Below are positions 1 to 14,553 of a stretch of 64,000 bases of DNA, piece by piece. Position 1 is the first letter of the stretch. Every line of letters starts with the position of its first letter. Both the position numbers and the translations under genes were made by a program. Origin of the DNA: Rhabdornis inornatus (lineage: Eukaryota; Chordata; Aves; Passeriformes; Rhabdornithidae); NCBI GenBank assembly GCA_013397075.1, contig VWZS01002869.1, positions 1,281,267 to 1,345,266 of the forward strand, in the 5' to 3' direction. The notes beneath the pieces were generated by a model, which saw only the letters and a list, made by a program, of their open reading frames with translations, had not been told where the DNA came from and ran no database searches.

Positions 1-2995
1 GAGTCCCACCAGGGAGACCTTCTTCAGCCATTATTCCTTCTAATTTCTTTTTCAAAATGTTTGCAGCACTTCAAAACAAATTTGTTACAAGGCTAGGTGA
101 AAGGGACCTGGACTTCAGCCGCAAAGACTGATTTGGGACTTGCTTCTTTTGAAATTAGTTTCTTATTGAATAGTTCAGAGGATCCTACTTTTGACAAGCT
201 TCAGGATTTGATTCAAGATTACTTGCTTAGCTTGTAAATGAATTGTTCTTTTCTGGGATTTAGGGGCAGAGATTAGAGAAGTGATGCTAATGTGTAACTG
301 CATCATTTTCAGTTATGGTAATTTTAGTGTAAATTCTGTGTAATTTTGAATTGCATTGAGTTTAGAAAGCTGAAACCTGCTGCTGCCCTGCTGTTGGATA
401 CTATAAGAAGGAATGGATTATATGCATTAATTTGTTCAGATAAAATAGAAATCTCTTCCACTTCTAGAGAATCTGTCTGAAATTTAAATTGAACCAGAAT
501 CACTACCCAAGTGCAGCTTTTTTTTCCCCCGAACTGTATCTCCCCAAACTCTTGGTTCTGACATTTATAGAAGGAAAATAAATATTTTGGCAGACTTTAC
601 AGCATTTCTGGCCTTCTTAGAAGTGGGAAGCACTGAATTGTATGATGGCTATCCTTGACCTGTTAAATTACCAGATTTTCTTTTTCTCCCACAAATGCTT
701 TGTAGAAGCATTAAATAAACGTTGATCCCTTTGGGTGCTTACCTAGACTTTGAGATTTGACCACGTTATAGAGAGAAATACTCTTTTTTGTTTTTGGCAG
801 CCAGAAATGACGTGCTGACCTGATAGATAATAGCAGCACATGAAAGCAAACTCCAAATATAAAAAGATTAAAATGTGAAAGAAAGCTGTTGTTATAATGA
901 AGAGTTTGTTTTTCTTTAAGGCATAAGGATTTTAATTATGGTGTTCATAAATCAAGTGCTGAAACGCTTATAATTTGACAGAGAAAGTTTCTTTATAGGA
1001 TTAAAAGCATGTTCATCAATGCACAAATGACTATCTGTGTTTTATCTGACAGAAGTGTCAAATGGGCAATGTTGTTAAAGTGTTTCAACCATATAATATT
1101 TGCAACGAATATGGTATTTCAGCAGTCTGAAAATTACAATGCTGATAATGAGGTTGTTAAATTATACTTTATCAGATGGATAGTGAAACTGCTCTAGTTA
1201 GTGTACATTAATGTGTGCTTGTTCACACAAGTGATTCTGCTGAACAAGTAGCATGTTTAAACAAGAAATACTGGTCTTAAACTGTGTGATTTACAGTAGG
1301 TGGTGTTTTGGCATATCATGCAGTTAACAAGGCAAAGCTTCATGTTAAGATACTTCATTTGTAGTCTCATTCGTCCCTGATATAAATATTCAGCAGCAAT
1401 GCCAGGAAATGTATTGTATTCCTGTTTGACTCAATCACTCAATTGCTTTCTTCTTTTTTTCTTTTTTCTTTTTTGGAAACAAGATCTGTCCTATCTTTCT
1501 GATGCAACTTTCAGATATATCCTTGTGGTCAAGATGAATTCTGCAGGGTTGTGAAAAACTATACCAGCTCTTTTGACAGCTTTCATGTTCTCTTAAGCTA
1601 ATACAAAAAAATACATTGTCCTTAAAGCAGCAGAGGCTTTGTTTTTGACTCTCTGTGCCAAGCTCTAAAGCGCATTCACATGTGCACAGGTTTGTTAGTT
1701 TACGTTGAAAAGAAGTCCCTATAGGACAGCCTTTTGTTGTAAAATAAAAACACAGATTCTCTCTTCCGTGTTGGTAATCACTTGCATTTGTTGTTATTAA
1801 GATGGCAACACAATGGGTTCCATCAATCATCAAGATCCTTAACAACCACACAACGTTGTAAATATTATGTTTGGGTGTTTGAGTGGAACAGCTCGTCACT
1901 GAAGTAGGTGTGGTAATTAAAACCTGTTAGGTTGCTACATGTGTTAAAGAAAAAACCCTTTAATGTTTTTTTCATATAACAATGGTGATATGTACTTTAA
2001 ATCTTATCAGGGCGTGATTATTAAATGATATTTTATGGGAGTTGCTCATTTACTGTTAGTATTATCATGGCTCTGTTAAGAGTTTAAATAGTCTTACGCT
2101 TCCATGTGTTTTATCACCATTATGATTCTGTCAAGAGCCTTGCAAAGTTGATTGCTACAGGAGTAGTCTTTAAAGTCAGTAAATGGCACTCTGCAGTTAT
2201 GTTTACATTTATTATCTATTAGCGTAACTCGATTCAACTCTATCCTATTCTTTTCTGCAATAATAATTGAATGAAACTTGGCCACAAACCGATGAGACAA
2301 GCCCATTACATTTTCAGTTCACCGAGTCAGAGCTCACCCTGTTTATGCCTAATATGAGAGATAAAATTAAAAGCTTTACAGAAAAGCTGTTTGTAGGAGG
2401 GGATGAGACTTCATTTGATAGGGAAATAGCGTGAAGCTTGTACTGACAGCCACTTCCAAGTGCAGCCTCCTCCTTCCCCGGCACAAGATTCCGTGTCCCT
2501 TCGTAGGGATTTTCTATCTTCTTCACATTAAGATCCCCTGGTGGGGAAAACAGCCTGCTGTGAAACTCATTTCTGACCATATGCTGACCTGCCCAGATAC
2601 TGCGAAGTCTAGTGTTTTCATTTACTGATGCAGCTACAGAGAGAACTGCTTTTGCCCCACCTCAGCCGAGCAAAAAGGAGGCATGGAATGTCAAGCAAGA
2701 CAGGGAAGCCTAATTAAAAATACCGGCTTTAGCAGACTGCACAGAAGCTGTTCAGAGACATCCCTTTCCTGCAAGTGGAAAATAAAGATGAAATTTTGTT
2801 TTAGTCTTGCATAGAAGGCATGCTGTTTTGGGGAGATTTGTGGCAATGAGGAACTAAATGTTGGTTGGAGACACTTGAAAACAGAGGGAGAGACTGCTGT
2901 AATGTTGATGGAAAACCGCAAGGAGCTTAAAAAGAGGGCCCCACTGAGGTGATGCAGCTACAAATAAGCTTTTAGAGATAATCCAAAATGGAGGA

Positions 2996-3015
2996 TTTGT
3001 TTGTTTGTTTGTTTG
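2996..3015. repeat. (TTTG)5 microsatellite
   Basis: Five perfect tandem copies of TTTG lie in intron 19. It is a short simple repeat and potentially length-polymorphic. Confidence 0.95.
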
Positions 3016-3648
3016 GACAATAACTATTTTAAGTATGTACTTTTTGCTATTTTTCATCTGTTTATAAATTGTGGAATGCTGCTCTGACTGCTGTGGATAG
3101 TGGGGGCTGTTGCTGTCTCTCTTGCCTGTTTTGGATGGGAAATGAACGTCTCTGAGAAATGAGGAAAAACTTACCAAAATTCACTTCATTCGACCTTGGA
3201 ACAAGGCATGAGCATTTGGAGAAGAGTTGGGCAGGGATGATGGGTAGCCAGGTGGTGAGACCATGTATATGGAACATGGCAAAGGCAGTCCAGCTCTTCT
3301 CCCCCTCTGGTTCAATGTGAGCCTTGAGCGTGTGGCTGCCCCACCGCGGGTGACAGCCATGCACATCAGGCTCTTGGCTGTGCCATAACCTTCCACTGCT
3401 GTCCCTTACGGGCACACAGGCACAGTTAGACCACTGTGGTGTCTGCAGAAAAACTAGCTCGCTTTGATGGGGTGTTCAGGGATTTTTTTGTTTAATCTGA
3501 GTAGCTGGAAATTAAAATGAAACAAACACTATCACACTGCAAACTCATTTCATTAGCACTGTTCTGCTTTATACTGCACAGAATTCTTTCTCCCAGATGA
3601 TCCTAGGTAATCTGCACTGCAGCATCTGGGTGAATTAATTAGTTGAGG

Positions 3649-3683
3649 TTTCTTTTTTTTTCTTTTTTTTTTTTTTTTTCCAG
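3649..3683 (+). repeat. Long pyrimidine tract ending in CCAG (acceptor-like)
   Basis: A tract made almost wholly of T, interrupted by two C residues, runs directly into CCAG. On the + strand this has the layout of a strong 3' splice site. No coding sequence related to ABCC4 follows it, so it is recorded as low-complexity DNA that could act as a cryptic acceptor. Confidence 0.7.
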
Positions 3684-6600
3684 ATTGCCAGCATCTTGCA
3701 GATTATGCAACAAGTGAAGATTAGTTTGTGCCTGTGGTGATCTTGTAGAGTGTTTGGAAACAAAAGGCACTTCTTGATCCAAAATTAAAATTTTAATGTA
3801 GAAAAGAATGGCTGTTGTATGTGAATCTGCCTGTTTTGGCAATCCAGACTAAAGCTCGAAGAATAGAAATAACAGCAGAAGCAGAGATACTGAACCGAAC
3901 TTGACTTCAATGTGTTGTTCAGTTTAAAAAATAGAAACTCGGAAGTTATTTACAGGTAGTACAATACAGTATTGCTTTCTGTCTTTCACGCCGTCTTCTC
4001 CAGATAATTTTTTTCCTTCATTGAAACCATAAGGAACTTTGTCTGGGGCTTTTTGTTATGTATTCAGGTGAATACATATGCAGAACCTCCTTTAGGTTTT
4101 CATTTTTGATGTCATTTTATGGAAGATAATGTTACATTTGGAGAGGGAAACATTATTACAAGCTGTATATGTTGATAGCTACTACTAAGAGAGCTTTCAA
4201 AGAATTCTAAAACAGCATCAAGCACATGAAAAACATTTTGTTTGATTGTTTGTTTTATTAGTTACTGGACAATAGCCCTGTAATTAGAGTGGTAGTATGT
4301 AAAGGACATTAATTATTGCTTGTGGCTGTACTGACCTTGAGGCAGGTAGCTTGAAACTGGAAACTGCACGTTCGTTTTTGTTTGGGGTTTGTTTTAATGT
4401 TCATTTAAATTTGGGCTCTTGCTGAACATTTTCCTAGGTGATTCTTGTTTGCATACTTAGTTGCCATAGCTTTTGATCTTGGCTTGAGCAGAATATTTAG
4501 TTGTGGTGGTCCCAAAGGGAGGCTGTAGAGTGGGGAGGTTTCTGAAAAGTCTGGATAGGCTGGGGCTGCCTTAGCTATTAGTCACCTAATGCTGGGTAGG
4601 AAGTTGTACTCACAGAGCTGGCAGGCAAAGCAAGCTGCTGTGTGGCAGAAAGGTGGCAGAGTCTTCATGCTCAGGGGGTGGTTTTGGTTTTGTGTTCATC
4701 TTTTCACTGTTCCAAATGACTTACAAATGACTTTTGACCTGTTTGTCTTCTAGTTGTAGGATCCCCTCATCCTTCCTCATTTACCAGTTAAAAAAAGAGC
4801 ATAAAGGTCACTAGTATTTCTCAAACTTGAGCTTTTATCATGTGCTACTTGTGCGACATTTATGACATTTGAAAAATTCAAAGGAAGTTTAGAGCTTTTC
4901 ATAAGGTCATGGTTTTTCTGTCCACTGACATGGTTCTGGTCAGTTTTCATTCTGTGCACTGAATTCATCCTCTGCTTTCTGTGTCCAGGAATGCTACTTT
5001 TCCTGCCCTGTTTCAAGCATAAGTCTTCACTAGCTTGAGTTAGTGTTGGGACAGAGTGCAGACTAATCTGAAGGTGCTTGGAAATCTGAGAAGGTGAAGA
5101 TTTGGAACTTGGACATTCTTGCTAGCGATTATAAGGAATAATAGATGGAAGAGAGATGGTCTAATTCTTCCTCAGTTTTTTTTAATCAGATGTGATGAGA
5201 TTTCTGTGTGTGTGTGGCAAACCTTTTTTCTCAATGAAGTTACTGTCTGTTTAATATGTAAATCATGCAATGCAGAATATTGCTAATTCGTGTGTAGGCA
5301 AGAAAAAACATTTTGCTTTGTGGTAAACTTCCCTTCATTGGGAATATATGTTTCTTTGTCCCTGTGTGTATTCATTTCTCAGCAAAATATCATGTTCATG
5401 AGTTTGAGTGTTCACAACCCAAAATAAATAGTTTAGTCTGCATTTTAGGCAAAATTCCTACATCTGTTCTTAAGATGTCATAATTAATTTCTCATACAGG
5501 AATACTGTCCCTGCCCCATCCTTTCAAGGACATGCCAGGAGGACAGTAAGTGATTAGATGCCAGGGGCATTTTCTCAGTGTTGGGTTTTTCCCTGCTCTC
5601 TCCTTTTCAATGTGAATATTCAAAGCTGTCGACTTTGTACTGTCTTGTTCCTCTCTTCTTCTGGAGCACTTTTTCGTTTTTGTTTAGAATCTGTCATGCT
5701 GATCTTTAGAGAAGAGGTGGTATCTGTCTTCATTTAGAGAGTTAAGTCCCTGTGCTTAAGGATGGCTGTCTTGGTTTTGGAAAGTGCCACTTAGATTAAG
5801 AGGAAGAAATGAACCATATTTTTATATTAAAAAAAAAATGTAAAGCCTCATATGCTTTCCTTGAGGTTTGTATAATAATTATTTCCTTTGTCCCTTCATT
5901 AATTCCCCAGTCTCCTTTTAGAAGAGCAGTTCTCATCTCTCCTGTCTCAACAACCAGCCAAAAGCAAACAATTACAATGAGCTTTCCAGAATATTCCTGA
6001 TATTTCCTGACTAAAAAATGTTGAAATGGGTTAAGGAAGAGTTGGGAGTTTTTACCTTTAGTCAGCTAATATTCCCTTACCATTGGAGAAAAAAAAAATT
6101 GCTTGGTGCTCCTTTGAGACAAAAGATGCCTGCAGAAACCTCTGCAAATTTAAAGCCTCAGAACTGTGAAATATAGATGGTTTTAACTTCAGAAGTGTCA
6201 TCTTTTTTTTCCTATTAAACTAACAATATAGAAAGAAATTTTTTATCAGTATTTTCAACAGAAAACTAGTTGTGCTAGACTTATTCTAATATTAAGAAAT
6301 CTTATCTAAGGAGTGCTTTCAAAATAAAGCCAAATTTGAGAGAAAAAAGTGCCTTGAGGTTTTTATAAAGCTGACAAGTTTTAATATTCCAGATACGTAG
6401 TGACAATGATCTTTTTTCATAATTAAGCTACAAGTTGAATTCAAAGCCATTCACTGAATGCTGCTTATATTTAAACCCCCAAAAATCCCCAAGAGAAAGA
6501 TTGGAAAAAACAATCCCGACATATTTTTTTTAATTCAGATAAGAAAAAATAAACTGCTGCACCTCAGTTTAATAACCAGTGTTGCCCAGCTACTACCGAA

Positions 6601-7109
6601 GGCTTAAGGACAGTGTTTAGAAGTGATTGTTCAGAAATAAGTGTTTCTCTAAGATTATGAGAGCTTATACAGATGATTTTGTTCACCTGCTGAGTGTTCA
6701 AGAGTGGAAATGTCCAATCTGAACACTTTGCAGAAGTGTTTGTTTGCTTGAAAAAATAGAAACATTCCTGTGGAAAAATAGGATTTAATTAATTTTTGTC
6801 CCATCTTAGCCACATACTAAAGCAATATTATTATGTACTTTTAATAGAGACACAAATGTTTACTGGAATGCAAAATCCCAGGTTTCTGAAATGGTCTGAG
6901 ATGTTTTTAGCTTAAAATGTAATGATGTGAGCACTTCTTAATTTGTTAATACCTTCCTGCTCTGCCTCTGTTGTTTGTACTTCTCATGAGATGCAAGATG
7001 TTAAAATGCTTGTTGAGTACTTGTTATTAATTTTAAAATGGGCATGGAAGTGTTTTGAATAGAAATCTTACGTATTGTTCAATTAAATGGGCAGAAAGAG
7101 AACAAGTTA

Positions 7110-7360
7110 GTACAACTGAAAGACAGTACATTTAGATTAGATATTAAGAAAAAGTTCTTTGCTGTGAGGGTAGTGAGGCACAGGTTGTCTAGACAAGCCT
7201 GTCGATGCCTTATCTTTGAAAGTGTTCAAGCCACATTAGATGGGGCTCTGAGCAACCTGGTCTTGTACAAAGTGTCGCTGCCCACGGAAGGGGGATTGGA
7301 ACTAGGTGCTCTTCAAGGTCCTTCCAACCCAGGCACCATTCTGTGTTTCTTTGATTTTAT
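7110..7360 (+). mobile_element. CR1 LINE fragment, 3' end, + orientation
   Basis: The text follows the 3' untranslated end of avian CR1. It begins with a segment resembling TTTAGATTAGATATTAAGAA, continues through the 'ttctttgctgtgagggtagtgaggca' region, then a 'caacctggtct' segment, and ends with 'ggtccttccaaccca', 'ccattctgtg' and a degenerate 'ttgatttta' tail. The element is 5'-truncated, which is typical of CR1 target-primed insertion. It is moderately diverged and has no coding capacity. The 80-codon ORF inside it is therefore not a gene. Confidence 0.88.
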
Positions 7361-10161
7361 GGGTCTTGGAAAAACAGAAGGATACATGCATTTTTTGACT
7401 CCCTGAGGAGAAGATGCAAAAATACTCTTCCAGCTAGTGACCTGCAGCATTTGGTAGCTTTGGATTGTATCTGAATTACTGTAAAGTAAGCGTGGTGAAA
7501 AGAGAGTTTCAGCATGGAAGAGGAAGGCTTTAAAGACCTTTCATGTCTCTCAGATTTATACTTGAGCAGAAAAGCAGAGATTTGTACTTGGGTGGTGGTT
7601 CTTTGTAGTGGAACTTGACCAGCAGGATGGACAGAGAATGCTGTTGGTGCAAGAGGAAGTGTGACAGGTGTATCATTTGCTCCTTAGACCAATTTTTCCT
7701 CTTGCTGTATGCCTTTCTGCTGTGATACCAAGGCAATATAGAGAGGAAACAGAGCAAGGAAGGCAGTTGTTTTAATTAGTGAATTTTATCCTCAAAGGCT
7801 TTTCGATCTAATTCGGTCTTCTGATTTTCTGTTGATTCTCCCAAATGTTTCAGACTTAGTCAGACAAAAGCCTTTTTTTTCACAATTGTCAAAATTCATT
7901 GAATCTCGAGTCTTGGTGATAGAGCTTAATTGTCAGCAAAATAAGTCTTGGTTTCTGTAAATTGTTTGATCCTCAGTTGGTTTAGAAGTGACAATATACT
8001 TCCATTTACAGGGTTTAGATACTGTTTTCATGTGGCATGGAGTGAAGTTGGACCAACCAAAAACATTATTTCGGTTGTTTTCTGTCAGGAAGGCTTAGAC
8101 AAAGAGCTTAGTCTCAGATCCTTTAAAGTTCAAGCATCTGCCATTAGGGGCAAAAATTATTTTCCTGTAGGCATTCATCTTTTATTGTAGATTTACTGTG
8201 CTGCTTCACTTGGTTGATAATCTAATTTAAACCTCAGAGATGATTCATACCTCCTCAAGGGGATTCACTGCTAGTTTAAATTGTCTGGTGTCAGAACTTT
8301 TCAGTTCTTCTAGGATCTCATTTCTAAACATAATGGTCCTTTGAGTGTTTGAATGCACTGTGGAGGAAAGAATGTAACCCATGCAAGTGGTAACAGTTGA
8401 GAGATACAATTTTACTACATACTTCAGATTTTTTTTGGAATTTATTTGGATTTCTAGTTCAGGTAATTTGTGATGTCTTGACTTAATTTGGGTCCTAATC
8501 ATGCCAAGTGGTCTATTGTGGACAAAGGTCTGCAGGTGTGAGCATGGTACCTGCTGAAGTGAAGAACTTTCTGGGAGGTAGAATACACCATGTGCTTTGC
8601 TAGACACTTTTGTTTCGTAAGTCCAGCATTTTGTACACCTGTAATATAACAGTTTTCCAGAAAAACACTGGATTATGAAAGGTTACAAAACCTTTCAAGT
8701 TTATGAAAATGTCAAGAGGCATTTTCAATTTCCATTCTCAGAAAAGCGAAAGAAACAAAGAAACAAACCTCCAGTTGTCCAGAAGGTCCTAAAAGGTTTT
8801 AGAGTGATCCAAAGACTTAAACTTGTTCATGACCCCTTTGTGAAGGCATGACCACAGTATAGTTGACCACTAAGAACTTTAGGAGTTGAGTGTTCATTTT
8901 AGGAATGTGAACTGCTGTTTGAGGACTTCTCCTCTAGAGTCAGGCAAGGACAAAATAGACATTCAGAAAATTAAGAGGTGTGTAAATACCATTCAGCTGT
9001 GATGAAAAGTTTGTTGAATGCTTTTCGTATGCATTCTAAAGTTAAGCTACATTTTGAAAACTATCAGAGCCAACATTAGTTCTCCAAATATTCTAATTAA
9101 ATAAACTACTATGCTAAGTTGTTAATTAATACTCTGTAATTTTAATAGTGGTTGGTTTATTAACACAATTTTACCTTTTGTGGGTTTTTTGCTTGGAGGT
9201 ATAGTTTTGTTTCATATGTTTTAATGATGTATCTGCAGATTGATCCAGAATCAAGTTCTGTGCTCATGCTGTTTTGGGAAGAGGAAAACAAAAACACAAG
9301 ATATTTTTTCTGTCATTTGTTTTCATTATTATATGTGTATTTTTCCATTTTATTCACACTTTATCAGAAATTTGGTGTCTTTTTCAATGCAGAATAATGG
9401 CAAACTGTTGTTTTGAAAAAACCTTTCCCAAAATGTCTGGGGTCACATTATGCTCAGTGATTATTTGTGAAATATTTATGTGTATTACAAACTATGACTT
9501 GTGCTTCAGGTCCATGAGAGGATTTAATAGTGGTTTATGTATTGGATATGGATACTTGAGTGATAGGTATTTTTGCCATAGTGTTTACATGGCTCCTCTA
9601 GTTGTCCTGTTTGTTACAGTCCTGGAACTTGTTTCATCTTAATGTGTCTGGCAGAAAATCTGCTGGTTTAAAAAATCAACAAAACCAAATTATGGTGAAA
9701 ATGGGTGTCAGGAAAACAAAATCAATGCATGAGTAAGTGAACTGTTAAAATCCAATGACAGATGTGTTTTTGAAGGAAGAAAGAAAACTCTTACTGATAA
9801 TTCCTTTACCTGAAATCTTAATTGGCCTTGTGAAATCTTAAGACCCTGTGTGAATGAAATTAAGCAAACTAATCAGAGTATACTCTAAAGACTAATGGGA
9901 TGCAACCATCTGTTTCCCCTGCAGTTCTATAGTTAGCAGAGTGAAATATGCTCCTGTAAAGAGCAGTTTAAAGCAAGAAGTAACTAAAATCCTCTGAATT
10001 GTTTTCTAAAGACATCTCTTTCAATAGATATAAGTCTTCCCCTGTCTATCAGAGTGTACCTTCTGAATAGTCTATATGTGTCCAGTGCCTATGGTTATGC
10101 AAGATGTCCTGGATGCACTTTGCCCTCTTCCTTCAGGTGACACTGGCTTTTTGACTTCCAC

Positions 10162-10179
10162 AGTTCTAGTTCTAGTTCT
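10162..10179. repeat. (AGTTCT)3 short tandem repeat
   Basis: Three perfect head-to-tail copies of a 6-bp unit lie in intron 19. Confidence 0.9.
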
Positions 10180-13100
10180 GATCTCTCCCTTGCTGCATTT
10201 CCGCTGTTTTTCAGTGTAAAACACCCTTTCTGTTGCCTTTATAGCTCATGTGTTACTCCCCTATCTGGCTCCTTTTGTCACGCTGCATTTCCAAAACATC
10301 AGTTCAGGCACTTTCCTGATTTTGAGTGTTGCAATCACCTTGTGTTCACCTTCTCCTCTCAGTTGTTTTGTCCCCAGCTCTTCCACACTTCCTGGCCTGT
10401 GTCTCACTGTGCTGGGCTTTGTGCCTTAGTTGTGCATGGGATGACATTTGTACCTAGAGCTTGTGCCATGCCATGGTGAAGGAGAATGGAAGAACCAATG
10501 TTGAAGGAAGAGAGAGAAGAGGAAGTGGGGAGTGGATATGCAGTGAATGAAGCTGAGGGTGAAGGAAAGGACACGTGCAAGCAGGACAAAACTTCAAGTC
10601 AGTATGTACACAAAGCTCTCTCAATATCCAAACACCCCAGGATTGGTGAGGTCTGTGACTGCCAGCTTGTCTCTTGATGATTCTGTCTTGCAGCTTCTCC
10701 CCAGGGCCAGATGGAGGAAAGACTTTTTCTTAATCTAACAGCCCCAATATACTGTGAGGGAGACTAACAGGAATTGTAGAGAGGAGTATGACTTGGTTTG
10801 CGTGTTAGCCTTCTCCCCATGCAAAGCTTTTACTATTTCTGCACTTGGTAAATGGAGCAGTTGTCACTTCCAATGTTTTTAACTCCCTCCCTCATAATTT
10901 TGCTTGTTTGTCTTTCATGCTTACATCTTTGTAACTTCCTGCTCACTGTGCACTAAAGTTCATCCACAAGCTGTCACTTTTTCATCTTAAAATCATCTCT
11001 CAAGGTGCACCAGTAGGTAGCATTGTAACCACAGTGCACTGACAGCAGTTAGACATATGGGTGGGGAAAACTCATTAATTCTGCGACCCCTATGTGTCCC
11101 TGTACTTTAAAGCACATCTTGTCCTGCAACTTTTTGTTCCAGCTTACTGCTCCATCTTCCTCTAGCTCGTTATTCCTTCTGTAGTCAATTGTATTGGTTT
11201 CTCTTAACTGGCACAACAAACTCTTCAGGGCAGGGCATGCTGCTGGTCCAGCCTGTGTCCTGGTGAGGCTCTGCCTCCCACTTCAGATACATCAGTCCTC
11301 TTCTGAGTGTTTCTGACGTGCAAACAACAAATGGCAGCGTTCTCAGGAGTCCCTTGTTGAGAACAGCACTCTTCTGTTTTAGCCTGTGCGTTTATTTAGG
11401 AGTTCATGCTGCTGGACAGCTGTAAATCAGAGCTTCACAGTGAAGTCTTTGAACTGAACAAAACCAAAAGGGTTTGTAAATTGTATTCACTTCTGCTTGA
11501 ATGACAGTTCCGTCAAGTAATTTTTTTTCCTCCTTGATGTGTGTGAATTTTTTTTCTGTGTTCTTAGAGAAGTGAAGAAATGTTGCTGTTAACATATTTA
11601 TCATTCTGAGTTTCTTATTATTTAAAAGCCATGAAAAAGAGGAAATGATAGGATTTTTTTTTTATTTTAAGCAATATATGTGTAAGCATATGATTTTAAT
11701 TTAACCTCTATCATTCAGCTGTCAAAAGAATCTGTGGAGATTTATTTAAGGTATATTTATACATAAACATTAAGGGTTCTTTGTTTTTGATATATGCACG
11801 ACTAATGTTTTAGTGTGGTCAGCAGCAGCTTCTCATTTGTAGCTGCTTATTTCTAGTATATTTTTCTTTTTTGTTTCTGGGATGAAGCATTCTAATAGTT
11901 GCCCAGCAGAGGAGTACCGTAGAGTCAAAGCAGTGCAGTATAACTTTTCAAAATGCTTAGCATTTAATAGTGTAATTATTAAAATGTCTTTCTTTTAATG
12001 TCATGAATAAAATATACAGTAGAGAAGAGGTCATATTTGGGGTTTTTTACCTCATTTGATTTCATTTAAGTGTTGTTAATTATAGTTTAGGCTGTAAAGA
12101 AGTTTACTTTATAGTGATATTTTTTCCCCAGAAGCCGATGGCCCAAGGAAATGCATTGTCAAACTGTGTGCATGTTCTCTTGGACATCACTTCTGGAATA
12201 AAACTCTTGGGTTGTGGTTGCCTTCAGCTTTTCTGAGACAAAAGATTTTTGGTTGTTTCTCAGGCAAGATTTGCAAGTGGAATTTGATGCCAGTCACAAA
12301 ACAGAAGAGTAGGTGAAGTCATCCCTCCTTACACCCTAAATCTTGCTCCACTGGAAAGGGTCCATTCCGTGCCCTAAATTAGGCCCCCAAAAAAACCCAG
12401 AGGATTTCATTCCAGCTGTAGTCTCTCCCATGCTGATTGCTGTAGCCTTCAGGCACGCGCCCATTTGCCTTCTTCCAGTGCCATACTTTCTACTGAGTTT
12501 TCCAAAGGGTGAGTAACTTCAAGAGCAGGGACTGAAGGATACCTACAGCAGAAGTGCCTGTAGTAGAGAATTTACATGCCTGCTGGAGAGGTGGGTGACC
12601 CACCTTCAGTGCATTCCCTATGACTGCTGAAAATAACACATTGCTATGGATCTCTGCCCCACCTTTGCCTCTCTTGTAAGTCCTGACTCCTGGGCTTGGC
12701 TGTACCTTTATAAACAGGCAGGTTTCCCAATACCATATTTTGTGAATGGTACCTAAGTTTCCAAATGCTATGTGACTTTCCTCCAACAAAAAGTCCCAAA
12801 GTGAACCAAAATATTTATTTTCATGGGGCATGAGGGTGTAGGGTGTGTCTTCTTTCACACAGAGCAAATTTTCCAAGGGAATGCTTTGATTATTTGCACA
12901 GCAGACTAAGTGAGCTTTCTGACAGCTATACCAGAATATCTCTTGAGTTCTGTAGTTTCTGAGGCAAGAAAAAATCCATTGAAAATTATCCAGTGTCATC
13001 CATCAAGCATTCTGGATAGCCAAACCCATGTGTTTTTTTAATAAAATTTTTCTGATTCACAGTGGCTTTTTTATAGTAGGAATAGTTTAAAAGGAAAATG

Positions 13101-14531
13101 TATTTCAGGAATCAATACATGGGTATATAATGAATGAACTTTAGAGAGAATCCCTCCTTTCCAAACCAATCACATATTCTAGAATATGAGAGAAAGAAAA
13201 AGAAACTGTAGCTAAAGAAAAGTGAATGATCAAACTGAAGGAACATGCCAAGCAGAAGAGAAGGGTTTACAGGGTCAGATGAAGATGTGAAATAACTCTG
13301 CTGTTTGGCCTGACCCAGAGACTTTATCCTCAGAATGGGTGGGCTAGGTAGAGCAAGAAGTCTTGGCTGTCCCAAGACAGCCTCTATAGAATTCAGTCCC
13401 TGTAGATTTCTAAACAGAAGAAACAGTCCCAATAGAATTCTCTTTCATGGTTCTGAAAAAAGGAAGAAGATGAATGGGGATCTGAATATATAAGATTGGT
13501 AAAATATGGCATATTATTTGTTTTTGGAATGATAACCATATAGCACTGATAACCAGATAGCAGTTTCAACTAAGATTTCAGGAGTCAAATGCTTTATATT
13601 TAGTAGTGTCCTAATTCTCCGTTGTCATTTTAGACTGGAGTGATGGTTGAGCCCCTCTAGCTTCAACACCAATTAGAAAAAGAGAGGGGGAAGAGAAAAG
13701 CATTGGAACATTGGAAATTAAGATTCTTATTACGAGAATTATCTTTAGGAGATAGAATGGTAAGAAAAGCAACAAATATGAGCAGATTTGCAAGAGCTAT
13801 GTGAGATCCACCTCAATATTTTCTGAAATGCAGTATTTAGAGCCTATTTTGAATCAAGTCTTGATAGTATAACTAGCATAGGAATAGCATTCCTTTTTAT
13901 TGTTGGAATAACCTTACCGGGAGGGTGACATACATTTCCATTTTTATTTTAATTCTTGCATTGATGTATATTTATATATAACTGCCAAATATGAAAATAG
14001 CTCTAATAGCTGTTTTTTTCCTCTCATGTAAGTATCCAGTAACAAAATACTCTTTGGATATTTCAGTTCATCCTGATTGTGTTTAATTTTTTGTAAGTCC
14101 CTCTTCCAGCAAAACAGCACCTGGGACGTATTTTCAGCCCAAATTGGATTTGTAACAGAACGAACTGGACTGCACAAGTGCCCTTTAGTAAGTGGGTGCA
14201 TTTATGGTTAAATATTTTAGCAAAGAATTAAATTCATAATCGTGCTAGTAGAAAGTCAGTGTAAGACTACATTTTGTAGATTATGTTTTGACGCTTTGCA
14301 TTGTGGTGAGAAGTTGAAGTAGGTAACTTTTTATATGAAAAAGAAAAAGGTGGTGTACATCAACGGAGAATTTTGTCAGTAGTGTATAACTTGACATTTT
14401 TTAAAGGCCAATTGATATGAAGTTTGATAAGAAGTTGCAAATGGTTACAATTTTTAAGTTTTTTTTCCCTTCCAGAAGGGTAACTCTACTCTCCACTGTA
14501 TGCCTGTATGCCCCTCCTCTGTAGAAATACC

Positions 14532-14553
14532 TTTTTTTTTTTTTTTTTTTTTT
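14532..14553. repeat. Poly-T tract (22 T)
   Basis: An uninterrupted run of 22 T residues in intron 19. Read on the minus strand it could be the poly-A tail of a decayed retroposed sequence, but I recognise no element next to it. Confidence 0.95.

Noticed and set aside
7164..7406. 80-codon + strand ORF
   Set aside because: It lies in a CR1 3' UTR fragment, which does not encode protein.
12490..12999. 169-codon minus-strand ORF, the longest single ORF in the window
   Set aside because: The translation has no recognisable motif, no matching splice sites were seen, and one ORF of this length is expected by chance in 64 kb.
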